Source of the DNA: an uncultured Actinomycetospora sp.
GTDB taxonomy: Bacteria; Actinomycetota; Actinomycetes; Mycobacteriales; Pseudonocardiaceae
Direction of reading: 5' to 3'
DNA length: 21,725 nt
NCBI GenBank assembly: GCA_902805495.1
Contig: CADCTH010000217.1
Location: forward strand, 1-21,725
Part shown: in pieces, positions 1-7,625 of the stretch
Numbering within the stretch: the stretch's first letter is position 1
Layout: each line of letters opens with the position of its first letter
Notes under the pieces: model-generated
Database searches by the model: none
What the model was told of the DNA's origin: nothing
What the model saw: the letters and a program-made list of their open reading frames with translations, nothing else
Made by a program: the position numbers and the translations under genes

Positions 1-779
1 AGTTTGCGGGTGCCCTCGGGGAGGCCGCCGCCGGCGTAGGCGTCCTCGGCCAGGGACGCCAGGGCCGTGAGGGCCACGTTCTGGCTCCACGGGCCGAAGG
101 ACACGCGCGCGACGCCCAGCTCGCCGAGGCGGCGGGTGCTCGGCATCCCCGGCACGCCGATGACGTTGACCTTGCGCTCCCCCAGCTCCGCGACCAGCGC
201 CTGGATCGTCTCCTCGTCGAGCTTGCCGGGCACGAAGAACGACGTCGCGCCGGCCTCGAGGTAGGCGCGGCCACGCTCGATCGCGTCGTCGAGGATGACC
301 TGCGGGTCGCGGCCCCCGCCGCGCACCCAGGCGTCGGTGCGGGCGTTGAGCGCGAACGGCACGCCCGCGGACTCCCCCGCGGCGACGGCGTCCTCGACCG
401 CCTTGACCGCCTCGGACAGCGGCTTGAGCTGGTCCTCGAGGTTCGCGCCGACGATGCCGACGTCGATCGCGCGGGCGATCGTCCCGCCCGCGTCGCCGTA
501 GCCGGCCTCGAGGTCGGCGGACACCGGCAGCTCGGTCCGGCGGGCGATGAGCCCGACCTCGGCGATCATCTCGTCGCGCGGGATCACCTCGCCGTCGGGG
601 TAACCGCGCGAGGCCGCGATGCCGTGGCTCGCCGTGGCCAGGGCCTTCGTCCCCGGGGTGTTCGCGACCGTCGTCGCGGTGATCGCGTCCCACACGTTGA
701 CGACCACGAGCAGCTCGGGGTCGCTGTGGAGACGCTGCAGTTCCTGGGCCTTGCTGATGACGCTGTCGGCGGTGCTCAT
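1..779 (-). CDS. Isocitrate lyase/PEP mutase family protein (3' end outside window)
   Basis: The protein reads leftward from an ATG at 779 and stays open to the window edge, giving about 259 residues without its C-terminus. It matches the isocitrate lyase/phosphoenolpyruvate mutase superfamily of TIM-barrel enzymes that make or break C-C or C-P bonds in 2-oxo acids. Visible landmarks are VNVWDA near residue 27, the family strand PVSADLEAGYGD near 86, ANLEDQ near 112 and NARTDAW near 146. These include the acidic residues that hold the Mg2+-oxoacid in the family. The substrate cannot be told; actinobacterial members of this branch are mostly uncharacterised and are not the glyoxylate-shunt AceA. 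No strong Shine-Dalgarno sequence precedes the ATG. The gene diverges from the hydrogenase operon across a 174-bp gap and is probably unrelated to it. Confidence 0.88.
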   Translation of the reverse strand, partial: MSTADSVISKAQELQRLHSDPELLVVVNVWDAITATTVANTPGTKALATASHGIAASRGYPDGEVIPRDEMIAEVGLIARRTELPVSADLEAGYGDAGGTIARAIDVGIVGANLEDQLKPLSEAVKAVEDAVAAGESAGVPFALNARTDAWVRGGGRDPQVILDDAIERGRAYLEAGATSFFVPGKLDEETIQALVAELGERKVNVIGVPGMPSTRRLGELGVARVSFGPWSQNVALTALASLAEDAYAGGGLPEGTRK

Positions 780-953
780 GCCAGGCGCCAACCGTCCGCG
801 ACGCCCAACCCTTCCCCGGGTGCGGGCCGGGAGCGGTGACGACCCTCCCGTAGGTGCGTCGTCCACTTACCGGACGAGATCGCCGCTGGCAGCCTGCAAG
901 TCCTCCGGCGGCCCACCACCCGCCACATCGCCGTACGACGGCTGGGGGTTCCC
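780..953. promoter_or_regulatory. Divergent intergenic region, presumed promoter of the hydrogenase operon
   Basis: These 174 bp separate the leftward mutase-like gene from the rightward hydrogenase operon, so both promoters should lie here. I see no convincing -35/-10 pair. A GACGAC-N14-GTCGTC inverted repeat (838-843 and 858-863) is a weak operator candidate. A G-run at 944-948 ends 5 nt before the GTG at 954 and is the only Shine-Dalgarno-like element for hhyS. Confidence 0.4.
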
Positions 954-2006
954 GTGACGACGTTCGCCTCGCACCAGGACACCACCGTCCACATCTTGTG
1001 GATCAATGCCGGTCTCAGTTGCGACGGCGACTCGGTGTCCCTGACCGCCGCCACGCAGCCGAGCATCGAGGAGATCGCGCTGGGCGCACTCCCGGGGCTC
1101 CCGACGGTCGCCGTGCACTGGCCGCTCATCGACTTCGAGTCCGGCCCCGACAAGGGCGCGGACACGTTCATCGAGAACTACTTCCGGGCCGAGCGGGGGG
1201 AGCTCGACCCCTTCGTGCTCGTCATCGAGGGGTCGATCCCGAACGAGGCGATCAAGGACGAGGGCTACTGGTGCGGCTTCGGCAACAACCCCGCCACGGG
1301 GCAGCCGATGACCACCAGCGAGTGGATCGACCGGCTCGCCCCCAAGGCGCTGGCGATCCTCGCCGTCGGGACGTGCGCGACCTACGGCGGCATCCACGCC
1401 ATGGCCGGCAACCCGACCGGGGCGATGGGCGTCGCGGACTACCTGGGCTGGGACTGGACATCGCACGCCGGTCTGCCGATCGTCAACGTCCCGGGCTGCC
1501 CGGTCCACCCCGACAACCTGTCCGAGACGATCCTCTACCTGCTGTACCAGGCCGTGGGCTCGGCACCGATGATCCCCCTCGACGAGGCGGGCCGGCCCAC
1601 GTGGCTCTTCGGCATGACCGTGCACGAGGGCTGCGACCGCGGCGGCTACTACGAACAGGGCCAGTTCGCGACCGAGTACGGCTCCCCCGAGTGCCTGGTG
1701 AAGCTCGGCTGCTGGGGCCCGGTCGTGAAGTGCAACGTGCCCAAGAGGGGCTGGATCAACGGCGTCGGCGGCTGTCCCAACGTCGGCGGCATCTGCATCG
1801 GCTGCACGATGCCCGGCTTCCCGGACAAGTTCATGCCGTTCATGGACTCCCCGCAGGGCAGCAAGGTCTCCGGCGCCGCGAGCGGCGCGTACGGGGTGGT
1901 CATCCGCAAGCTGCGCGACATCACGGCGAAGACCGTCGACAAGGAACCGAAGTGGCGGCGCAAGGGTCGTCAGCTCACGACCGGCTACCAGCCCACCGCG
2001 TTCTGA
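954..2006 (+). CDS. hhyS: Group 1h (actinobacterial, high-affinity) [NiFe]-hydrogenase small subunit
   Basis: This 350-aa protein carries the three iron-sulfur clusters that lead electrons away from the [NiFe] site. The N-terminal motif is LSCDGDSVSLT with C23 and D26, where ordinary small subunits have CxxC. An Asp proximal-cluster ligand is the known hallmark of the Ralstonia eutropha actinobacterial-type enzyme. Further ligands are C141 in VGTCATYGG, C182 in NVPGCPVHP, H224/C227 in VHEGCDR, and later cysteines in ECLVKLGCWGP and GCPNVGGICIGCTMPGFP. There is no RRxFxK Tat signal and no C-terminal membrane helix, so the subunit should stay in the cytoplasm. The GTG at 954 gives the expected short N-terminus before VHILWINAGLSC. 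Stop and the hhyL start are 13 nt apart. Group 1h members oxidise atmospheric or near-atmospheric H2 in starving actinobacteria. Confidence 0.96.
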   Translation: MTTFASHQDTTVHILWINAGLSCDGDSVSLTAATQPSIEEIALGALPGLPTVAVHWPLIDFESGPDKGADTFIENYFRAERGELDPFVLVIEGSIPNEAIKDEGYWCGFGNNPATGQPMTTSEWIDRLAPKALAILAVGTCATYGGIHAMAGNPTGAMGVADYLGWDWTSHAGLPIVNVPGCPVHPDNLSETILYLLYQAVGSAPMIPLDEAGRPTWLFGMTVHEGCDRGGYYEQGQFATEYGSPECLVKLGCWGPVVKCNVPKRGWINGVGGCPNVGGICIGCTMPGFPDKFMPFMDSPQGSKVSGAASGAYGVVIRKLRDITAKTVDKEPKWRRKGRQLTTGYQPTAF

Positions 2007-2019
2007 GAGGGGTCGCGCC

Positions 2020-3822
2020 ATGACCGCCACGGCACCGAAGCACAGCACCGGTCAGAAGACCGACCTCGTCGAGATGGCGTGGGACCCGATCACCCGCATC
2101 GTCGGCAGCCTCGGCATCTACACCAAGATCGATTTCTCGAACCGGACGGTGGCGGAATGCCATTCCACCTCGTCCATCTTCCGCGGCTACTCGATCTTCA
2201 TGAAGGGCAAGGACCCGCGCGACGCGCACTTCATCACCAGTCGCATCTGCGGGATCTGCGGGGACAACCACGCCACCTGCTCGGTGTACAACCAGAACAT
2301 GGCCTACGGGGTCCGGCCGCCGCACCTCGGTGAGTGGATCATCAACCTCGGCGAGGCCGCCGAGTACATGTTCGACCACAACCTGTACCAGGACAACCTG
2401 GTCGGGGTGGACTTCTGCGAGAAGATGATCGCGGAGACCAATCCCGGGGTCCTCGAGCTGGCCAACCGCACCAAGTGCCGGGGAGCGGCCGAACACGGCT
2501 ACCGCACCATCGGCGACATCATGCGGGCGCTCAACCCGTTCACCGGCGAGTTCTACCGCGAGACCCTGAAGGTCTCGCGCTACACCCGCGAGATGTTCTG
2601 CCTGATGGAGGGCCGGCACGTCCACCCGTCCACGCTCTACCCGGGCGGCGTGGGCACGGTCGCGACCATCCAGTTGTTCACCGACTACATGACGCGACTG
2701 ATGTGGTACGTCGAGTTCATGAAGCGGGTCGTGCCGATGCACGACGACCTCTTCGACTTCATGTACGAGGCGCTGCCCGGCTACGAGGAGGTCGGCCGCC
2801 GGCGGGTGCTGCTCGGGTGCTGGGGCTCGCTCAACGACCCGGAGCACTGCGACTTCGAGTACCGGAACATGACGAACTGGGGCCGCAAGATGTTCGTCAC
2901 CCCGGGGGTGGTGGTGGACGGGGAACTCGTCACCACCGACCTGGTGGAGATCAACCTCGGCATCCGGATCCTCCTGGGGAGCTCGTTCTACCGGGGCTGG
3001 GAGGACCAGGAGATGTTCGTCCAGCGCGACCCCCTGGGGAACCCGGTCTCGCAGGACCACCCGTGGAACCAGCACACGATCCCGGCCCCGCAGAAGCGCG
3101 ACTTCGACGACAAGTACTCCTGGGTGATGTCGCCGCGCTGGTTCGACGGCACGGAGCACCTGGCCCTCGACACCGGTGGCGGCCCGATCGCCCGGCTGTG
3201 GGCGACCGCCCTCGCGGGCATGGTCGACATCGGGTACGTGAAGTCGACCGGGCACAGCGTCGAGCTGAACCTGCCGCAGACCGTGAACCGGGGCGAGCGG
3301 ACGTTCACCTGGACCCCGCCGGTCGACAAGCAGGGCCGGCCGCTGTCCAACGCGATCGAGCGCGACCGGGCGCGCACCTACTTCCAGGCGTACGCCGCGG
3401 CCGCCGCGCTGCACTTCCTGGAGAAGGCGCTCGCCGAGGTGCGCGGGGGGAACACCAAGACCTGGGAGTCGTTCGTCGTCCCCGACGAGTCGGTGAGCGT
3501 CGGCTTCACCGAAGCGGTCCGCGGGGTGCTCTCGCACCACATGGTGGTCCGCGACGGGAAGATCGCGAACTACCACCCGTACCCGCCGACGCCGTGGAAC
3601 GGCAGCGTGCGCGACAAGTACGGCACCCCCGGGCCCTACGAGGACGCGGTGCAGAACACCCCGATCTTCGAGGAGAACAGGCCGGAGGACTTCAAGGGGA
3701 TCGACATCATGCGGGCCGTCCGCAGCTTCGACCCCTGCCTGCCGTGCGGCGTGCACATGTACCTGGGCAACGGCAGGCAGCTGCACCGCGAGACGTCGCC
3801 GACCCAGCTCAACCTGCCCTGA
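2020..3822 (+). CDS. hhyL: Group 1h [NiFe]-hydrogenase large (catalytic) subunit precursor
   Basis: The 600-aa protein holds the bimetallic Ni-Fe(CN)2CO site that splits H2. The N-terminal L1 motif SRICGICGDNHATC supplies C77 and C80 as nickel ligands. The C-terminal motif DPCLPCGVH supplies C573 and C576 and ends at H579. Twenty-one residues follow H579, so the product is a precursor that must be cut after H579 by the maturation protease encoded at 7113. Length and the long insertions between motifs fit group 1h large subunits. A strong ribosome binding site, GAGAGGGG at 2005-2012, lies 7 nt before the ATG. It pairs with HhyS and starts the run of accessory genes, the next of which begins 3 nt after the stop. 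Confidence 0.97.
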   Translation: MTATAPKHSTGQKTDLVEMAWDPITRIVGSLGIYTKIDFSNRTVAECHSTSSIFRGYSIFMKGKDPRDAHFITSRICGICGDNHATCSVYNQNMAYGVRPPHLGEWIINLGEAAEYMFDHNLYQDNLVGVDFCEKMIAETNPGVLELANRTKCRGAAEHGYRTIGDIMRALNPFTGEFYRETLKVSRYTREMFCLMEGRHVHPSTLYPGGVGTVATIQLFTDYMTRLMWYVEFMKRVVPMHDDLFDFMYEALPGYEEVGRRRVLLGCWGSLNDPEHCDFEYRNMTNWGRKMFVTPGVVVDGELVTTDLVEINLGIRILLGSSFYRGWEDQEMFVQRDPLGNPVSQDHPWNQHTIPAPQKRDFDDKYSWVMSPRWFDGTEHLALDTGGGPIARLWATALAGMVDIGYVKSTGHSVELNLPQTVNRGERTFTWTPPVDKQGRPLSNAIERDRARTYFQAYAAAAALHFLEKALAEVRGGNTKTWESFVVPDESVSVGFTEAVRGVLSHHMVVRDGKIANYHPYPPTPWNGSVRDKYGTPGPYEDAVQNTPIFEENRPEDFKGIDIMRAVRSFDPCLPCGVHMYLGNGRQLHRETSPTQLNLP

Positions 3823-3825
3823 GCC

Positions 3826-4371
3826 ATGGCACGCCCCGAGGAGGTCGCCGGCACCATCGCCGAGCTGCTCGACGAGCTCGCGGCCGACCCGGCGGCGCAC
3901 GAGGTCGGCGAGGACCTGGTGCGGGTCCTCATGGAGTTCTACGGCGCCGGCCTCGCCCAGATCGTCTCGATCGTGCGGCTCGCCGCCGGGGACACCCTGG
4001 TCCACCGGATGGCCGCCGACCCGCTGGTGGCGGCCCTGCTGACCCTGCACGACCTGCACCCCGTGGAGCTCCCGGTGCGCGTCGGGCACGCGCTCGACAC
4101 GGCGCGGCGGCGGCTCGGCAGCCACGGCTCCGGGATCGGGCTCGACCGGGTGGACACCCACACCGGCACGGTGCACGTGACGCTGGCCGCCGGCTGCGGG
4201 TCGTCGTCGGAGACGGTGCGCGACGTCGTGCGCACCGCCGTGGCCGAGCTCGCCCCCGAGGTCGCGGCGGTCGAGGTCGCGGCCGAGGAGCCCGGCCCGG
4301 CGTTGCTGCAGATCGGGCTGCGGCCCCCGGACACGGCCGGCTCCCCGGATGTCGCCGCGGCCGGATCATGA
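3826..4371 (+). CDS. NifU C-terminal-like protein with a degenerate cluster motif
   Basis: This is a 181-aa protein. Residues about 1-80 are mainly helical and unfamiliar. Residues about 85-155 follow the NifU C-terminal (Nfu) pattern: an amphipathic helix, a beta strand THTGTVHVTLAAGC and a helix starting TVRDVV. Nfu domains normally carry a cluster on CxxC (CGSCPSS); here the motif is GCGSSSET with only C124, so a normal shared cluster is unlikely unless the ligand set differs. A NifU-domain protein near group 1h hydrogenase genes is, as I recall, usual in actinobacteria. The gene starts 3 nt after hhyL and its stop overlaps the next ATG (ATGA). Likely roles are cluster delivery to HhyS or a structural or electron-relay part. 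The fold call is fairly sure, the role is not. Confidence 0.8.
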   Translation: MARPEEVAGTIAELLDELAADPAAHEVGEDLVRVLMEFYGAGLAQIVSIVRLAAGDTLVHRMAADPLVAALLTLHDLHPVELPVRVGHALDTARRRLGSHGSGIGLDRVDTHTGTVHVTLAAGCGSSSETVRDVVRTAVAELAPEVAAVEVAAEEPGPALLQIGLRPPDTAGSPDVAAAGS

Positions 4372-5042
4372 CCGCCGGGCCGGCGGTCGCGGGCCTGCGG
4401 CGGTTCCTGGCGCCGCGACCGGAGCCGGCGTCACCGCCCGTCCCCGCCGAACGCTGTGACCTGTGCGCCGTCGAGGTCCCGGCCGAGCACCCGCACCTCG
4501 TGCACGTCGTGGAGCGCTCGCTGAAGTGCGCGTGCCGCCCGTGCGCGCTGCTCTTCCGGGACCGTTCCGACGAGGGGTCCGCCGGCGCCTTCTCCGGGTT
4601 CCGCACGATCCCCGAGCGCTACCTCCACGACCCCGGCTTCGTGCTCACCGATCAGCAGTGGGACGCCCTCCAGATCCCGGTCGGCATGGCGTTCTTCCTG
4701 CTGAGCGGCTCTGCGGACACCTCCGTGCTGGCCTGCTACCCGAGCCCGGCCGGGGCCACCGAGAGCGAGCTCGACCTCGCCGCCTGGTCCGACGGCGTCG
4801 GCGCCGGCCGACTCGCCGCGCGGCTCGAGCCCGACGTCGAGGCGCTGCTGGTGCGCCGCGGTACCGGGGAGGACGCCGCCGCCGGGACCCGCTGTGTGCT
4901 GGTGCCGGTGGACGCCTGCTACCGCCTGGTCGGCCTGGTCCGCCGCCACTGGCGGGGCTTCGACGGCGGCGCCGAGGCGTGGGCGCACATCGACGCGTTC
5001 TTCGACGCGATCACCGCCCGCAGCCGGGAGGTGGCCCGGTGA
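4368..5042 (+). CDS. DUF5947-like Cys-rich protein of hydrogenase clusters
   Basis: The product has 224 aa and I recognise it as the DUF5947 type found beside actinobacterial group 1h hydrogenases; its function is unknown. After a Pro-rich start there is a cysteine cluster CDLC (C30, C33), about 20 residues with H41, H43 and H46, then KCACRPCALLF (C54, C56, C59). The spacing suits a zinc ribbon or rubredoxin-like metal site and does not match the Rieske CxH...CxxH pattern. The remainder is a mixed alpha/beta domain with two more cysteines in the TRCVLVPVDACYRLVG stretch. There is no signal peptide or membrane segment. The ATG overlaps the previous stop (ATGA) and the stop overlaps the next GTG. 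It could be an electron-transfer partner, a cluster-insertion factor or a structural subunit; the sequence does not decide. Confidence 0.78.
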   Translation: MTAGPAVAGLRRFLAPRPEPASPPVPAERCDLCAVEVPAEHPHLVHVVERSLKCACRPCALLFRDRSDEGSAGAFSGFRTIPERYLHDPGFVLTDQQWDALQIPVGMAFFLLSGSADTSVLACYPSPAGATESELDLAAWSDGVGAGRLAARLEPDVEALLVRRGTGEDAAAGTRCVLVPVDACYRLVGLVRRHWRGFDGGAEAWAHIDAFFDAITARSREVAR

Positions 5043-5722
5043 CGCTCCCGTTCCCCCGCTCCGCGCCGGGGCCCGCGTTCCGGTTCACGGTGACCCGCGC
5101 CGACCACGACCCGCACGCCCTGGGCCCGATCCTGCGGCTGCACCTGACGATCACCGAGACCACCGGCACCCGGATCCACGCGCTCGCGCTGCGCACCCAG
5201 ATCCGCATCGAGCCCGCCCGCCGCCGCTACTCCCCCGGCGAGCAGACCCGGCTGGTCGAGCTGTTCGGCGACCCGGAGCGCTGGGGCCGCACGCTCAACC
5301 CGATGCAGCTGGCGACGATCTCCGTCGTCACCACGTCGTTCACCGGCGACCACGAGCTCGTGCTCGAGGTGCCGTTGACCTTCGACACCGAGGTCGCCGC
5401 GACCCGGTACTTCCGCGGCCTCGCCGAGGGCGGCGAGGTCCCGCTGCTCCTGCTCTTCAGCGGCACGGTGTTCTACGACTCCGCCGACGCCGCGGCCGGG
5501 GTGCAGGTCGGCCTGGTCCCGTGGAGCTCGGAGACCGCGTTCCGGCTCCCGGTCGACGTGTGGTCGCAGATGATGGCCGCTCAGTACGGCGGCACCGCGT
5601 GGCTCCAGCTGCCCGAGGACACCCTGGCCCGGTTGGCGGCCTGGCGCGCGGCGCGGGCCCTGCCGACCTGGGAGCAGACCTTCGCCGCGCTGCTCGACGC
5701 GGCCGAGGGGACGTCGTCGTGA
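5039..5722 (+). CDS. DUF6084-like conserved hydrogenase-cluster protein
   Basis: This 227-aa protein resembles the DUF6084 family that accompanies actinobacterial hydrogenase genes; no biochemical function is known to me. It looks beta-rich in its first two thirds, with strands such as FRFTVTRADHD, RLHLTITET, HELVLEVPLTFDTEV and EVPLLLLFSGTVFY. It then has a Trp-rich segment (VPWSSETAFRLPVDVW) and a helical C-terminus (LARLAAWRAARALPTWEQTFAALL). It has no cysteine cluster, signal peptide or convincing membrane helix, so a scaffold or adaptor seems likelier than an electron carrier. The GTG start overlaps the upstream stop, and its own stop overlaps the next GTG (both GTGA). This implies translational coupling with the neighbours and roughly matched amounts. 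Confidence 0.75.
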   Translation: MTLPFPRSAPGPAFRFTVTRADHDPHALGPILRLHLTITETTGTRIHALALRTQIRIEPARRRYSPGEQTRLVELFGDPERWGRTLNPMQLATISVVTTSFTGDHELVLEVPLTFDTEVAATRYFRGLAEGGEVPLLLLFSGTVFYDSADAAAGVQVGLVPWSSETAFRLPVDVWSQMMAAQYGGTAWLQLPEDTLARLAAWRAARALPTWEQTFAALLDAAEGTSS

Positions 5723-7116
5723 CCGCCGCCGACCCCCTGGACGCGGTCGCCGCCGTCGCCGACGCCGTCCTCTTCGAGGGCTACCTGCTCTACCCCTACC
5801 GCGCGTCGGCGCAGAAGAACGCGCTGCGCTGGCAGTTCGGCGTGCTGGTTCCCCCGGCCGCGGCCGAGCGCCTCGCCGAGCCCGCCCGCAACCGCACCGA
5901 ACTGCTGCTCGAACCCCGCTCCGGGGCCACCCTGCGGTTGCGCCTGCGGTTCCTGCAGGTACAGCAGCGCGCGCTCGTCGGCCGCGACGGCGCGCCCCTC
6001 GACGAGCTCACCGTCGACGGCACCCCCCACCTCGCCTGGGACGAGGCCCTCCCCCGCCGGGTCGACGCCACCCTGCGCCTCGACGAGCTGCGCGACCGGA
6101 CCACGAGCGTGCCGATCGCGGTGCCCGCCGCCGAGACCCGCGAGCCGATCCCCGACGCCGCCGGCACCGTGCGCGGCGCCTACGTCCGGACCACCCGGGC
6201 GCTGACGGGCCACGTCCTCGTCTCCGCCGTCCCCGTACCCGGTCCCTACGGGGCGCTGCGGCTGCGGGTCGAGGTCGTCAACGACGCCTCCGTCGGCGCC
6301 GACGAGCCCCGCGAGGAGGTGCTGCGCGCGTCGCTGATCTCGGCGCACACGGTGCTGGGCCTCGACGCTGGGTCGTTCCTGTCCAGCGCGGACCCGCCGG
6401 AGTGGGCGCGCCCGGCCGTCGCCGAGTGCGTCAACGCCCACAGCTGGCCGGTGCTCGCCGGACCCGAGGGCAGCAGCCGGCTCGTGCTGGCGTCGCCGAT
6501 CATCCTCGACGACCACCCCCAGCTCGCGCCCGAGAGCCCCACCGACCTGTTCGACGGCACCGAGAACGACGAGATCCTCAGCCTGCGCACCCTCGCCCTC
6601 ACCGACGACGAGAAGCGCGAGGCGCGCGCCACCGACCCGCGCGCGGCCGGGCTCCTCGACGCGCTCGACGCCATGGGCCCGGCGATGTTCGAGCGGCTCC
6701 ACGGGACGGTGCGGCCCGGTGGGCGCGCGCCGGACGAGGACGCGGAGCGCGGCGGAGTCGGACCGACCAGCTCCGACGCGATCCCCACCCTCGTCACGCC
6801 GGGGACGCCGTGGTGGGACCCGGCCGCCGACGCCTCGGTCGACCCGGACACCGACACCACGGTGGTCGACGGGCGGCCGGTGTCGCGGGGCAGCGCGGTC
6901 GTGCTCGTGCCGGGGGCGGGCAGCGACGCCCAGGACACGTTCCTGCGCGGCGTCGCCGCCACCGTCCAGGCCGTGCTGCACGACGTCGACGGCCAGACCC
7001 ACGTCGCCGTCTCGATCGACGACGACCCGGGCGCGGACCTCCAGGCCGCCCACGGCCGGTACCGCTACTTCCGGCCCGACGAGCTGGCCGTGCCGTGTCG
7101 GGAGAGTGCGCCGTGA
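5719..7116 (+). CDS. Conserved hydrogenase-cluster protein of unknown function (465 aa)
   Basis: I do not recognise a named domain. The 465-aa product has a beta-rich N-terminal part (about 1-200, with LLYPYRASAQKNALRWQFG at 23-41). A middle part (about 200-335) contains AECVNAHSWPVL and DLFDGTENDEILSLRTLAL. A Pro/Asp-rich linker (about 335-385) carries TPGTPWWDP. The C-terminal module (about 385-460) begins VDGRPVSRGSAVVLVPG and ends with AVSIDDDPG and GRYRYFRPDELAV, reminiscent of a small SH3-like barrel. Cysteines are few (C237, C460), so it is unlikely to bind clusters. Its position between the DUF6084-like gene and the maturation protease, with 4-nt overlaps on both sides, ties it to making or organising the hydrogenase. 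The GTG at 5719 is preferred because of that overlap and because LLYPYR follows at a natural distance. Confidence 0.8.
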   Translation: MTAADPLDAVAAVADAVLFEGYLLYPYRASAQKNALRWQFGVLVPPAAAERLAEPARNRTELLLEPRSGATLRLRLRFLQVQQRALVGRDGAPLDELTVDGTPHLAWDEALPRRVDATLRLDELRDRTTSVPIAVPAAETREPIPDAAGTVRGAYVRTTRALTGHVLVSAVPVPGPYGALRLRVEVVNDASVGADEPREEVLRASLISAHTVLGLDAGSFLSSADPPEWARPAVAECVNAHSWPVLAGPEGSSRLVLASPIILDDHPQLAPESPTDLFDGTENDEILSLRTLALTDDEKREARATDPRAAGLLDALDAMGPAMFERLHGTVRPGGRAPDEDAERGGVGPTSSDAIPTLVTPGTPWWDPAADASVDPDTDTTVVDGRPVSRGSAVVLVPGAGSDAQDTFLRGVAATVQAVLHDVDGQTHVAVSIDDDPGADLQAAHGRYRYFRPDELAVPCRESAP

Positions 7117-7625
7117 GGGCCCTCGTCGCCGGCGTGGGCAACGTCTTCCTCTCCGACGACGGCTTCGGCTCCGAGGTGGCGCGGCGCCTGCTCGCCGCCG
7201 GTGACCTGCCCGACGGGGTCGACGTCGTCGACGTCGGCATCCGCGGGATGCACCTGGCGTACCAGGTGCTCGACGGCTACGAGGTGCTCGTCGTCGTCGA
7301 CACCGCCCACGGCGACGGGCCGCCCGGGTCGCTCTACCTGCTCGAGCACGACCTGGCCGCGACGAGCGGCGATGCGGCGTTCGACCCGCACGGCATGGAG
7401 CCGGACGCGGTGCTCGAGCTCGTCGGCGCCCTGGCCCGCGGTGTCGGCACCCACGGGCTCGACCGGGTGCTCGTCCTCGGGTGCGAGCCGGCGCACCTCG
7501 GCGAGGGCATGGGCCTGACCCCCGCCGTGACCGCCGCCGTCGACGAGGCGGTCGCCGCCGTGCACCGCGTCGTGGGCCGCCTGACCGAACGACACCCCTT
7601 CACCCCGGTGGGAGACACCCCATGA
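7113..7625 (+). CDS. Hydrogenase large-subunit maturation endopeptidase (HybD/HupD family)
   Basis: This 170-aa protease should remove the C-terminal 21 residues of HhyL once nickel is in place. It has the family N-terminus VAGVGNVFLSDDGFGSEVA. The three nickel-sensing ligands of HybD (Glu16, Asp62, His93) correspond to D16, D62 (in VVVDTAHGD) and H92 (in DPHGM); Asp at the first position occurs in the family. The length is typical. The GTG at 7113 overlaps the preceding stop (GTGA), and the stop overlaps the ATG of the following microprotein gene (ATGA). It is the only protease of this type in the window and the natural partner of HhyL. Confidence 0.94.
   Translation: MRALVAGVGNVFLSDDGFGSEVARRLLAAGDLPDGVDVVDVGIRGMHLAYQVLDGYEVLVVVDTAHGDGPPGSLYLLEHDLAATSGDAAFDPHGMEPDAVLELVGALARGVGTHGLDRVLVLGCEPAHLGEGMGLTPAVTAAVDEAVAAVHRVVGRLTERHPFTPVGDTP

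Noticed and set aside
954..1040. Tat signal peptide on the hydrogenase small subunit
   Set aside because: No twin-arginine motif or hydrophobic stretch; the cluster motif begins at residue 23.
1975..4176. 733-codon open frame antisense to hhyL
   Set aside because: Low-complexity Arg/His/Val/Glu composition typical of high-GC shadow frames; the opposite strand carries the hydrogenase motifs.
2334..4367. Long plus-strand open frame running from inside hhyL into the DUF5947 gene
   Set aside because: The first ~678 codons are Arg/Pro/Gly-rich and out of frame with hhyL and the NifU-like gene; only the part from 4368 is a real protein.
4455..4550. Rieske [2Fe-2S] site in the DUF5947-like protein
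   Set aside because: The spacing is CxxC...CxCxxC, not CxH...CxxH, so a Rieske call is unsupported.
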